Of a stretch of 64,000 bases of DNA, positions 54,572-64,000 are shown piece by piece. The stretch is from Artemisia argyi (Eukaryota; Streptophyta; Magnoliopsida; Asterales; Asteraceae): the NCBI GenBank assembly GCA_030686995.1, contig CM060704.1, positions 115,050,042 to 115,114,041 of the forward strand, in the 5' to 3' direction. Made by a program: the position numbers and the translations under genes. Below the pieces are notes generated by a model, which saw nothing but the letters and a program-made list of their open reading frames with translations, ran no database searches and had not been told where the DNA came from. Position 1 is the stretch's first letter. Each line of letters begins with the position of its first letter.

Positions 54572-56410
54572 ATGGAATCTGAAAAATATTTAGAAGGGCA
54601 ATCTATGCAAAGACCACCACTATTTGAAAGTGATGGATTTTTATATTGGAAAAATCGATTCGAAACTTATGTGAAATCAAAAGATCTAGATCTTTGGCAT
54701 ATCATTACCAATGGTGATTTTTTACCTATTCAAAATAACCCTAAAACTAAGAAAGATGAAATCGTACCTTTTGAAAAACAAAATGATGATTTAAAAAGAA
54801 AACTTGCTAAAAATAATGAAGCAAAAATGGTTATTTACAATGCGCTACCACGTAAAGAGTACGAAAGAATCTTTATGTGTGAAACCGCAAAAGAAATTTG
54901 GAACTCTTTATTAATAACTCACCAAGGTAATAATCAAGTCAAAGATAATAAAATTGATCTACTTGTTCAACAATATGAACAATTCACGATTCCGAAAGAG
55001 GAATCAATTGATAATGCTTTTGCTAGATTTAACACTATCATCACAAGTTTAAAAGCACTTGATGAGAATTTTTCTAGTAAGAATTTTGTTAGGAAGTTTC
55101 TTAGAGCTCTTCACCCAAAATGGCGAGCTAAAGTGACGGCCATTGAAGAATCAAAGAATTTGTCAACGCTACAACTTGACGAATTAATTGGAAATTTGAA
55201 AGTCTATGAAGCGATTATAAAGAAGGACTCCGAAATGGTTAAAGAAAAACGTGAACAAAGCAAGTCAATCGCCTTGAAAGCTAGAAAGGAATTTAACAAC
55301 GAAGATTGCTCATCTTCCGATAGTGATGACGAAGAATATGCCATGGCCGTAAGAGATTTCAAGAAATTCTTCAAAAGGCGAGGGAGATTCGTTAGACAAC
55401 CACACGATGAAAGAAGAACACCTCAAAAGAATAATGATGACAAGTATAGCAAGAATGAGAGAAAGTGTTTCAAGTGTGGTGATCCGAATCACCTCATTGG
55501 AAAATGTCCAATGATGACAAGAGATCAAAATCAAAGAGCATTTGTTGGAGGTGCTTGGAGTGATAGTGATGAAGATGAGAAAGAAACAACAAAGGATGAA
55601 AAGTGTCTCATGGCCAAGTCATCAAGTGAGGTACATTCCGAATCCGAATACTTTAGTGATGAAAATCTATCATTAGATGAAAAAGATTTAGATAATGAAT
55701 ATAATAGATTATGTAAAATAGGACAACTAGTTATGGCTAAAAATAAATCACTAAAATACATAAATAACCAACTAGAAAATGAAGTACTAGAACTAAGAAT
55801 TAAAATACATCAACTTGAAAAAGGTAAAGAAAGTGTTGAAGAATGTAAAACATGTCAAGAACTTAAAAGTGAAAACAACATACTTAAGGATGAAATTTGC
55901 AAACTTGATAAATTTGAAAATAGTAGTAACTCACTTAGTAAAATTTTAAGTATCCAAAGAATATCAGGAAATAAAACTAGTCTAGGCTTTAACTCAACTG
56001 AACCTTCAACAAGTGGAGCTAAAAACGTTAAATTTGAAAGTGAACTCAATGAACTAAAACCTTCAAAATCTAATCCTAAGCATATACTCATAAATGATAA
56101 GATAATACCTATCGCTAGTAATGAAGAAATAAAACCATTTTATAAACCATCTTTAAAAACCGAAGTTGGATCATCTAAACCTAAAACAAGATCTAAAACT
56201 CCACCACCTAGGAAACCAAATAATTCCTATCCTAGACCTAAAACACCTCAACCAAGAACAAACCAAAATAGACGAAACTTTAACTATAATCAACAAATGT
56301 GGAACTTCAATCCGTGGGGAATGTTTCCACCTTATATGCACCCAAGTCAAATACAAAACATGTTCGGACCAAATAACTTTGGACAAATGAAACAATGGGC
56401 ACCAACGTAA
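54572..56410 (+). CDS. Gag of element B (Copia type, UBN2 and CCHC zinc knuckle)
   Basis: Intact 612-residue frame starting [10 protein letters not shown], the first ATG after the primer site. Residues about 1-215 form the UBN2/DUF4219-type capsid region ([60 protein letters not shown]). An acidic [11 protein letters not shown] stretch and a basic [15 protein letters not shown] stretch follow. The zinc knuckle [14 protein letters not shown] is at 299-312 with all four ligands. Residues about 370-470 are predicted coiled coil; the end is Lys/Pro-rich with Asn/Gly/Met aromatic sequence ([13 protein letters not shown]). Gag binds and packages element RNA in cytoplasmic particles. There is no protease or pol frame after the stop; sequence to 57240 is noncoding. 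Homologues, both broken, are in A and C. That this Gag is intact in a young pol-less element suggests Gag is kept for self-packaging. Confidence 0.9.
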   Translation: MESEKYLEGQSMQRPPLFESDGFLYWKNRFETYVKSKDLDLWHIITNGDFLPIQNNPKTKKDEIVPFEKQNDDLKRKLAKNNEAKMVIYNALPRKEYERIFMCETAKEIWNSLLITHQGNNQVKDNKIDLLVQQYEQFTIPKEESIDNAFARFNTIITSLKALDENFSSKNFVRKFLRALHPKWRAKVTAIEESKNLSTLQLDELIGNLKVYEAIIKKDSEMVKEKREQSKSIALKARKEFNNEDCSSSDSDDEEYAMAVRDFKKFFKRRGRFVRQPHDERRTPQKNNDDKYSKNERKCFKCGDPNHLIGKCPMMTRDQNQRAFVGGAWSDSDEDEKETTKDEKCLMAKSSSEVHSESEYFSDENLSLDEKDLDNEYNRLCKIGQLVMAKNKSLKYINNQLENEVLELRIKIHQLEKGKESVEECKTCQELKSENNILKDEICKLDKFENSSNSLSKILSIQRISGNKTSLGFNSTEPSTSGAKNVKFESELNELKPSKSNPKHILINDKIIPIASNEEIKPFYKPSLKTEVGSSKPKTRSKTPPPRKPNNSYPRPKTPQPRTNQNRRNFNYNQQMWNFNPWGMFPPYMHPSQIQNMFGPNNFGQMKQWAPT

Positions 56411-56627
56411 ATAATATTCGCCATCCAAACGTGGAACTCTTCATTGTCACCTCTTGTCCGGAGTACTTCTTGAAGACTTTGAAGATTAACGCATTAAAGA
56501 CAAAAGGTACACATTTCCTTTTAAGTTCCTTGTCAAGAGATGCATGATTAGTTTAATATTTTATAGTTATGTAATCTTACTTGATTTATTAATCTCTATT
56601 TCTTTTCTACCTATACTATATCTAAAT

Positions 56628-56698
<71 letters not shown>

Positions 56699-56937
56699 AA
56701 CTTAGCTATATTTAGGATCTTATAACCTAGGAAATTCATTTGTTGATTTTCTAGAACTAGAGATTGTTCGTTTACGAACATTTCTTTTCCCCATTTGCCT
56801 TATTGAACTTTAATGTTCAATCAACACTCATGCTGATGAAGTGAGATGAGTCGAAAAATCTATGGATGAAACAAACTCCCGGCTTCCGTTGCATACGTCT
56901 CTCTCTTACTTTCTCGTCTTATAAGCCCATACTATAT

Positions 56938-57022
<85 letters not shown>

Positions 57023-57240
57023 TTATAAACCTTCCACAACTTTCTCGTTTGCTTGACAACTTGATGAATTTCATCCGAAACGATCAAGAAAATTTTATTG
57101 ACAAAATGTCAAGTAAAAATGTCAAGTAATTCCTCTCGTGCGTATATTCTTCAACGTATTTTTGATTAAATATAAATCTAGTATATATATATAAATATTT
57201 TCTTGTTTGTTCCAGAAACCAAAACTTGAAAAATAAAAAT
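56411..57240 (+). other. Noncoding spacer of element B with two (AT)n tracts
   Basis: Takes the place of pol. (AT)n at 56641-56692 and 56941-57014. No coding evidence. Confidence 0.7.
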
Positions 57241-57243
57241 TTT

Positions 57244-57320
57244 AAGGGCGGCCCCCTTAATGTTTAAGGGGACCGGCAGCAAATACAAGGGCGGCCCCCT
57301 TAATGTTTAAGGGGACCGGC
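57244..57320. promoter_or_regulatory. GC-rich palindrome module upstream of ORF2 in B
   Basis: GGGCGGCCCCCTTAATG followed by TTTAAGGGGACCGGC, the whole unit repeated twice. Same module as in the LTR. No clear TATA downstream, but a CT-rich leader-like stretch follows (57340-57410). Confidence 0.6.
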
Positions 57321-57511
57321 CCTCTGAGAGCTCAAGCCCGTTTTTCCCTTTCTTCCTTTTGCCAAACACTCCACTTTTTCATCCCTCTCTTTCCCTGCTT
57401 CTGCTGTGACGAAATTCAAAACCCAAAAACACCTAAAATCACTTCCAAATCACATAATTCGGGTTAATTCGCAAAGGGCAAATTCATCTAACACAATCAC
57501 CACTACATATT

Positions 57512-58398
57512 GTAAGTTTTTCATGACACATTTCATCTAATTCCACCATATTCGATCATACTCATGATTATGCATGTTTTTATAAAATTCTTTAAATTCA
57601 CAATTTCTTTCAAATTAAGCTTTAAATACTCATAACTAAATGCTTCCCATAGGATTAGAATGATTTATCAACACTAGAAACTAATAATCATAAAACTATA
57701 ATGTCAAATTTTTTTTTGACAAAGTTCATACACTCCTTTTCAAAATTTTAGTAAACACATTGTTGAATAATGTCTTGAAAACGTATTAAAACTAATTACA
57801 TTATACTTGTGTAACTTGTAAAACTTGAAATTACATTTTTTCGACTAAGAAAAACTATGTTGGTTCACAATATAGGGGTGTTTGGATTATGTCCAAATAA
57901 TATCAAAACATAGTCATTATAATTTTTATAAAACTTTGTTATAATTATAAACCTTAAAATTGTTTATCGAACTCGTCAAGATATATAATTCATATGTATA
58001 TTGACGCACTTGAGTTATAAGTCACTAGTTAAGGAAGCGTTTGGTTTATTACTAAAAATGACATTTTTAGTAAAAATACAAACCATCTTTTTCAAAAACA
58101 AATTACATGCATAAGAAACTCGCAAGAAATAGCTAGTTTTACAATCTAATGTAAATCTAGCAAATTTCATGATATATATAGATGTTTAAAGGGCGTTTGG
58201 ATTTGTCCATAACCACCCATTAAACTTCGTAAAATATATCTAGAACGAGTTAAAAACAACATTAAGGAACATGGTAATCTACTTCTTAGGATTAGTGACG
58301 AAGTATGTTTACGTTCCAACATAAGCCTTAACAATAAACATATACTTTTATCTTTCTTTATATTTATTTTGGTCTTTTTGTATTGTTGATGTGTTTAG
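57512..58398 (+). other. Probable 5'-leader intron of ORF2
   Basis: Donor tatt|gtaagtttttc at 57512, acceptor gatgtgtttag|gtgaaaATG at 58398, 887 bp, T-rich throughout. The CT-rich sequence from about 57330 to 57511 would be exon 1. This would place ORF2 just 6 nt into the second exon. Inference from splice consensus only. Confidence 0.5.
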
Positions 58399-58404
58399 GT
58401 GAAA

Positions 58405-59604
58405 ATGCCCAAAGCAACTACCGAAGATCTTTCTCACACTAAAAACTACATTCCCAAAGTTTCTCAACTCCCTACCACATCTCCTTCCATTGGACTTATC
58501 TATCGTCAAATTGAAGATAGAAATATTCATGAGGGACGTGTAGTAGATCTTGCTTTTGCTCAATCCGAGTACATAAATCGCTTGTTTTCAAGCATCAACT
58601 TCAATTGTCTTTATGAAATAAATGAACCTATTATTCCTCGCTTCATTATGGATTTCTATAGCCAAGTCACCGTCCAAACCAATGATCTTGGTTTCATCAC
58701 CATCTCTTTCATGATTCAAAATGAATTTATTACCCTAACTCTCGAACAATTTGGTCATATCCTCCAAATTCCATTTAGAGGTCAAGCCGTTTTCTCAAAC
58801 GAGTGAGACCTCGAATCTCTTAATCGCTATCGACCAACCTTCGGTCCATATCTCGACGAAATTCCTCATCCCGACGAAATTCGTCAAGTCCTTGGTATAG
58901 ATCGTGCCACCACAAGTCGAAAAATAAAATCCAAAAACGTTCAAATCTCTCCATACCAACTTCTCCTCAAAGAATTAAGCCCTCACATGAAGCGTTGGGA
59001 AGAACTCATTCGTGAGAATGCGTTTGGTACTGGAGGTCACCGGGACCATCTCCCGGCTAGCCTTGCTCACATGTTGTATTGTATAGCTATCGAAAAGCCG
59101 TACAATTTGGCCTACTTCTTTATCAAACGGATTGAGTGTGCTAGAAAAACTCCCAAAGCCAACCTTCCATATGGAATGTTCCTTACTCGTATCTATCGTC
59201 ATGTTATCGAGTACTACCCCGATCTTGACAATAGTATTTATGAGTCCATCTAACCCACTCTACGTACTCTCGCTCTAAAACAAGCTCGACGAACTCGAAG
59301 TGACAAGGGTAAACCTCGTCGTCATAGCTTTCATGGATCATCCTCAAGGCAAGATGATGACGATGAGGAGGAAAACATCCATGATGCTAGTACCCCTTCG
59401 TTTTCTGAGTTCGTTGACGATTTAGAGGATCTTGACTATCCCAACTATTCTACTCCATCTCCAAGTGATCAAACTGAAGAAGTGCTTCATGAACGAACTA
59501 CCGAGATGCTTAGAAGACAAAAGAGCTTGCACGAAGAAGTTAGAGGTGGCTTCAAATCTATTGGGAAGACTTTGAAGGGTATCTTCGGGAAGAAAAAGAA
59601 ATGA
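58405..59604 (+). pseudogene. ORF2 of element B, plant Transposase_32-like protein with two in-frame stops
   Basis: The frame from MPKATTEDLSHTKNY to GIFGKKKK spans 400 codons with only TGA at 58804-58806 and TAA at 59251-59253 in the way. The middle part has IIPRFIMDFYSQVTV, FITLTLEQFGHILQIPFRG, then MKRWEELIRENAFGTGGHRDHLP, a Tyr/Phe-rich segment and NLPYGMFLTRIYRHV. This order fits the 'putative plant transposon protein' domain (Transposase_32) common in plant retroelement ORFs; its function is unknown. The C-terminal part is charged (DDDDEEENIHD) and ends in helical HEEVRGGFKSIGKTLKGIFG plus KKKK. It follows a leader intron and a palindrome module, so it is probably its own transcription unit. 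The stops may be recent or tolerated. Confidence 0.6.
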
Positions 59605-59931
59605 TATGGTCGGATTATGTTTGTTAAACAATGTTTTATTTTTTATGTCTTGTGTGCTATTTGTCCGAAGTTTATTCGGAAGTACTTGTTATTTGAATAT
59701 GTGTTTAGGATGATAACTTGATTGTCTTTGATATTTTTATGCATGTTTCTCTTGATCTATATATATGTTTGCATGATTAGTTAATGGTTATATAACTATA
59801 TGACATGTATGCTTTCTAATAAACCAAAACAAATGTGAAATGTCCAAATTGAGCTTGCTGCACATTCAAACCAGAACATAACATCTTTCCAGAAAATTTT
59901 TGAAAATTTTTTGGTTTCTGGGTCGTCAGAT

Positions 59932-60008
59932 GGGCGGCCCCCTTAAATCATAAAGGGCGGCCCCCTTAAAATTAAGGGGACCGGCCACCATTTAAGGGGA
60001 CCGGCCAT
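59932..60008. promoter_or_regulatory. GC-rich palindrome module upstream of ORF3 in B
   Basis: GGGCGGCCCCCTTAAATCAT, a GGGCGGCCCCCTTAAAATTA copy, then AAGGGGACCGGCC twice, about 210 bp before the ATG. Downstream text (acagtttttacactgttttc, cttttgctagtc) is shared with the ORF3 promoter of element A. Confidence 0.65.
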
Positions 60009-60150
60009 CTGAAACAGTTTTTACACTGTTTTCTTTTGCATCCTGTGATCCCTTTTGCTAGTCCCAGCTATCATTACTCTTAAAAACCAAACTGATTTTG
60101 GAATATAACATTACAATTTCAAAATAATTCCACTTCTAAACATGTTTTCC

Positions 60151-60160
60151 CACTATATAA
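60151..60160 (+). promoter_or_regulatory. TATA box of ORF3 in B
   Basis: cactatataatcccc about 60 bp before the ATG at 60217; equivalent to 7118-7130 in A. Confidence 0.55.
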
Positions 60161-60216
60161 TCCCCATGCATGTTTAATTCATAATTCATCATCCTCATCA
60201 CTCATAAACCATCATC

Positions 60217-60810
60217 ATGTCATCACCAAGAACCACCCATTCAAACAATGCCAAGAAACAAAAACTTGTCATTATACCACCCAAACAACTCTTCATTGAT
60301 CTTACAAATGAAGACAACACCACCCCATCACCACAACCTCAATGTTCATCTCCTAGTGCACCAAATGCACCCTCCAAAACACCCTCAACAAATGGAAATT
60401 CTACTTCCTCCATACCATCCACTTCATCCATTAATGACTACATAAACACCCACTTATCTCCTCCACCAATGGTTCAACCATCACAACCTACCAATGAACA
60501 CTCCACCCTTGCATTAACCCTCTCATTATCACCATTAACACCTCTTGATGCACATTTCTCATCATCCCCTATCATTCCACCAACCTATAACCCCGTCCCA
60601 TGGAGCTTACTTGAAGCTCATGGTGACACTTGCCTTTGTTGCATCCACAACCGAACAATTGTGTTCGGACTAAGAGATGAAATGCAATACATGTTTTCTC
60701 ATATTGAGAACTTGTTGCATCCACCAACAATAAACACAACCCCTCCACCACCATCAACAAACACTCCTCCATCACCATCTCCATGTTCACCATCCATTCC
60801 TCCCAATTAA
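60217..60810 (+). CDS. Accessory ORF3 of element B, unknown function
   Basis: 197 residues, homologous to 7058-6432 of element A over the full length. The MSSPRTTHSNNAKKQK start is Lys-rich, followed by PPKQLFIDLTNEDN (SUMO-interaction-like IDLTNED), Ser/Pro-rich sequence with INDYINTHLSPPP, LALTLSLSPLTPLDAHF with an LxLxL EAR-like motif, then the best conserved block YNPVPWSLLEAHGDTCLCC, HNRTIVFGLRDEMQYMF and HIENLL, and a Pro/Thr tail. The two copies differ at many residues yet both are open, which suggests protein-level selection. No transmembrane or env-like feature, no known domain. Nuclear or chromatin-related action is a guess from the motifs. Confidence 0.62.
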   Translation: MSSPRTTHSNNAKKQKLVIIPPKQLFIDLTNEDNTTPSPQPQCSSPSAPNAPSKTPSTNGNSTSSIPSTSSINDYINTHLSPPPMVQPSQPTNEHSTLALTLSLSPLTPLDAHFSSSPIIPPTYNPVPWSLLEAHGDTCLCCIHNRTIVFGLRDEMQYMFSHIENLLHPPTINTTPPPPSTNTPPSPSPCSPSIPPN

Positions 60811-61258
60811 ACATGCTTGGTGACTCACAAATAAAAGTACCTTAAACCATTTTGGATGGAAAGCTCTAGAGAGGACTTTTATGTTTGAGCTTTGGTTTAT
60901 TTGTTATGTGATGATTGTAAGCCTTTAGGGCTTTTGTTTGTAGCATTACTTGTTTCATTTGTTGATGTAATGCTTGATGTATTATTTTCACTTAATTAAT
61001 GATATGGTTATGTTTAGTCTATATTTTTGCATGCTATATACATATATATGTTGCTTGCTACTAAATATTTTTGCAAGATATCCATTTCTCGATTCCTTTT
61101 GGCCTCAAAACGAGGGGGAGCTTACATCAAGGGGGAGCTTCCATTAACACGGGATAACCTTTTTGATGCTCACAAAAAGGGGGAGAAGTGATATAAACTC
61201 ACTCTAATACTTGTATATAGACTAATTTTCGACTAATGAGTTTAAATTTTGTAATCAT
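60811..61258 (+). other. 3' noncoding part of element B
   Basis: From the stop of ORF3 to the polypurine tract. No gene seen; contains two further aagggggag runs (near 61113-61135 and 61178). Confidence 0.6.
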
Positions 61259-61273
61259 CAAAAAGGGGGAGAT
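61259..61273 (+). other. Polypurine tract of element B
   Basis: AAAAAGGGGGAGAT immediately before the 3' LTR start TGTTGACA. Confidence 0.85.
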
Positions 61274-62566
61274 TGTTGACATAAATAATGTATGAAAACG
61301 TTATTTATATTTTTCGATATCTCTATATTTTGACGATCACAAAATGTAAACTCGTCAATCGTTTGATTACTACGTAAACAAGTATTAAGCTAGTTTATAT
61401 CATTATATCCAACTTAATCACTTAAGGTATGGATAAACAAGTGCTTAATACATCTCATGATCAAAGGGGTATTTAATTAACTAATACAAAGTTTATTTAA
61501 TTATATAATCTTATTATATATTTTTGAAAAACACTTTTGGTAATAAGGAAAAATGTTTTAATCATACTAAATATATGATTTCAAATATTTAACCAAAATC
61601 AGTTAGTTTTTCACCAAATAAACTTTCCCCACTAAAAGACAAGTTTTCTGGCCGTTACAGTTGGGCGGCCCCCTTAATTATAAGGGGCGGTCCCCTTAAT
61701 TTTAAGGGGGCCGGCCATGCTTTAAGGGGACCGGCCAGGCTCCCCTGTCAGAAACTGTCAGATTTCTTCCCCTATAAATACCACCTTAATTCTGGAATTT
61801 TTCCTCGCCTTTTGCACGAAATTTTCAGATCTACAATCATCTAAAACTCATCCAAAACCCTTTGATCATTTGTATATTAATCCTTGTTTCAAGTGATTCA
61901 ATCCCTCATCATCCATTCTCATTCTAAGTGCAAAAGAAGAACTCTCTACAACCAAGTTCAAGAAGTGTTGAAGAGTTGTTGTGTATAGTGTATATATATT
62001 CATTTGTGAATATTGTGTTGTGCTTGTTATTATTTGTTTAGAAGATATAGAAGTTGTGTAGATAGTAGAAGTTGATTAGTAGTGAAGTAGGATAGTTGTG
62101 AAGATTGGTGTGTAGAAGAAGGTGTGTAGAAGATTGGTGTGTAAAAGCTAGGTGTGAAGAAGATTGGTGTGTAGATTGGTGTGAAGATTGGTGTGTAGAT
62201 TGGTGTGTAAATTGGTGTGTATATTGGTGTGTACGGTTTTCTCCGCCATAAGGGAGTTTGTTGACATAGTGAAGAAAACTCTCGAGTAGGTGACTCGGGG
62301 AGTGGAGTAGGAACAAGGAAGGTGTCCTTGTAGCCGAACCACTATAAATCCTTGTGTTGTGGTTTGATCTTTCTAACTCTTCTCATTACTTATTTATTTA
62401 CCTTTACTATATTAGTTTTGTTAGTTAGTTATCATACAATTGTTCATATAGTGCAAGTATTGAATTCACATAAACCAGAATCGAAGTTTTTTTTTTAAAA
62501 CAAACTTGTGCTTATAAATTTTAAAAGGACGTAAAACTATTCAACCCCCCCTTCTAGTTTTCCACA
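61274..62566 (+). repeat. 3' LTR of element B
   Basis: 1293 bp. Relative to the 5' LTR it lacks one 12-bp minisatellite unit, 5 T in a T-run and 3 C in the C-run (together the whole 20-bp length difference). Confidence 0.95.
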
Positions 62567-64000
62567 GAGGCAAAGTGTTCGACAAAAACTCAACCCAAGT
62601 CGATTTATAATAAACTCAATTCTTAACCGTTTTGTTTCCCGTTTGTTCCTAAGTGTTTCTAATAACATTTCTAACATGATTTCATGTTTAAATGTCGTTA
62701 ATGATCAGCTATATTCATGTGGTACACGATTAAATCAAATTGTGTACTAAATATATATGTGGTCATCTACATGAATCACTAAAGCATGCACCTCATTTGA
62801 AGCTCTCACAATTGATTTTAATATGATATAATTTCATCCTAGGAACCTATTGTTACTGACAAGAATAGTGCATTTGGTTTCCTTGAAAAATAGTTACACT
62901 TACGTGTTATAAAAAGTCACCATATATACTCCATGTGCATGCATCCGTTTCTATCATTCATCATACTCTCACAAACTTCCTTTCTTCCTTAAAATCATCT
63001 CTGAAGTTCCAGCAATAATCATACTCACGTTTGGAAGCAAGAAATTGGAATCAGGTTTGATATATTCGACTATTACTTTGGGTTATAATCGAAAGTGATT
63101 GTTTCTTGTGTTTCATTCTTCCACTCTCGACTCTCTACCACCCAAGAGGTGTAGTAAGTTGTTTCAACCTCTTTTCAATTCATTTCACACGTTAAATATA
63201 TTCCATGCATCATGTATATGTTTTGTCGATCATATATAAGCTTTATATATAATTTTTATGTACAAGTTATCATGTAGTACACGACATGTGGCTAGCCTCT
63301 ATCTTGGAAGGCCTAGGAGTCACGTAGCACACATATTTCACGTTTATTTTTACGTTACATGCATCAAACAAACTCATTTTGGAACCTAGTTTAAATCGAA
63401 TACTAAAACACAAAACACTTAGAAATATTCTAAGTCTTTAACTTATATATAAACACGTCCCATGTGGCTCATAAAACGAATGTATAAAATGAAATCTAAC
63501 TTAACGAGCACCATATATTTTTATACGACTCAATAGACCACCTAGCTAACTATCATTTTCGTTTATATAACTTGTAAAAATACTCATGTTTCGACACTCA
63601 AATTACTTCATTTTGATCGGCAAATCACAAGGTTTTCTAAATCTCATTTTATTCAAAAACTTAATAAATTCGATTGGGCTTATACTAAGCCCAATAAGAC
63701 TTAACGTTTTATCAGTCCACCAGGCCCATAAAATATATTTTTAGAATCACAAAAGTAGCCCGAGTTCAGGCCCAAAACTGTTTTCATGCCCTCGCCTCTA
63801 AATTTCTTAACGGACCTTTGTTTTGGTTCGTTAAGGCCCAATTACATGAAAAATAAGCTTTTTAGCAAATACGATGTTAAAATAAGCTTGTTATCAATTA
63901 AATAAGCTTCAGAAATTTTTATATAATTTTTCTCATAATTTTTGTACATTTGGACTAAAAATGTAACGCGACGACACCTTCAGGGACTAAAACTGCCAAA
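62567..64000. other. Right flank, no gene recognised
   Basis: AT-rich sequence. A CT-rich leader-like stretch (62960-63010) after a tatatactcc could be a promoter region, but no ORF follows. The last 300 bp have repeated phrases (ttaagcccaat, gggactaaaactgcc) of the kind seen in old retroelements. Confidence 0.3.

Larger units (their letters stand above)
53191..62566 (+). mobile_element. Element B: young Copia-type gag-only LTR retrotransposon with extra ORFs
   Basis: LTRs 53191-54503 and 61274-62566, perfect target duplication GAGGC (53186-53190 and 62567-62571), initiator-Met primer site, polypurine tract. Content in order: intact gag, two (AT)n tracts, palindrome module, spliced leader and Transposase_32-like ORF, palindrome module, TATA box, ORF3. 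No protease, integrase, RT or RNase H in 9.4 kb. The LTRs differ by a 12-bp repeat unit, two homopolymer lengths and two substitutions that I found (near 53721 and 53725), so insertion is recent and some partner must have supplied the enzymes. Confidence 0.93.

Overview
The window is nuclear DNA of a flowering plant, most likely a eudicot. It holds one split plant gene with GT-AG introns, plant LTR-retrotransposon families with their usual tRNA primer sites, hAT-type DNA elements, and AT-rich intergenic sequence with long (AT)n tracts. Retroelement style suggests the composite family, but that is a guess. Nothing bacterial or viral is present.

Left part (1-31.6 kb) is a nest. The 3' half of an Athila-like Ty3 element (1-3303, +) ends inside the first exon of an F-box gene (3304-3455, -). 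A Copia-type, gag-bearing, pol-less element 'A' (4468-31586, -, target duplication GGGTT) carries two later Athila-like insertions: E2 (7303-19596, duplication CGGCC), with a damaged gag-pol, and E3 (22952-30593, duplication GTACT), a deletion derivative without reverse transcriptase. The 3' LTR of E2 is itself split by a solo LTR (7901-9307).

Middle part (31.6-41.5 kb) is decayed: a truncated relative of A ('C', gag plus one LTR), a Copia end with a 252-bp LTR, LTR remnants, and a hAT transposase pseudogene. The one apparently intact plant gene is a seven-exon GRDP-like (DUF1399) gene (50458 to 41539, -). Its 5.5-kb fourth intron is packed with duplicated LINE fragments, and its first intron holds a 205-bp hAT MITE.

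Right part (53191-62566, +) is element 'B', a young full-length relative of A with duplication GAGGC and LTRs that differ by only two substitutions I could find, apart from length changes in simple tracts. It has an intact gag, no pol, a second ORF resembling the plant Transposase_32 domain behind a 5'-leader intron, and a third small ORF behind its own TATA box. GC-rich palindromes (GGCCGGCCCCCTTAA type) occur in the LTR and again upstream of every accessory ORF in A and B. The third ORF is kept open in both diverged elements, and A holds a diverged second copy with its own promoter. This modular, multi-promoter, pol-less retroelement family is the best candidate here for an undescribed system.

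A second notable signal lies in the Athila-like LTRs. Next to a tRNA-Asp primer site, their U5 carries a stretch nearly identical, in antisense, to the 5' half of tRNA-Asp, and their U3 carries an array of TGACGGCGTCA palindromes just before the TATA box.
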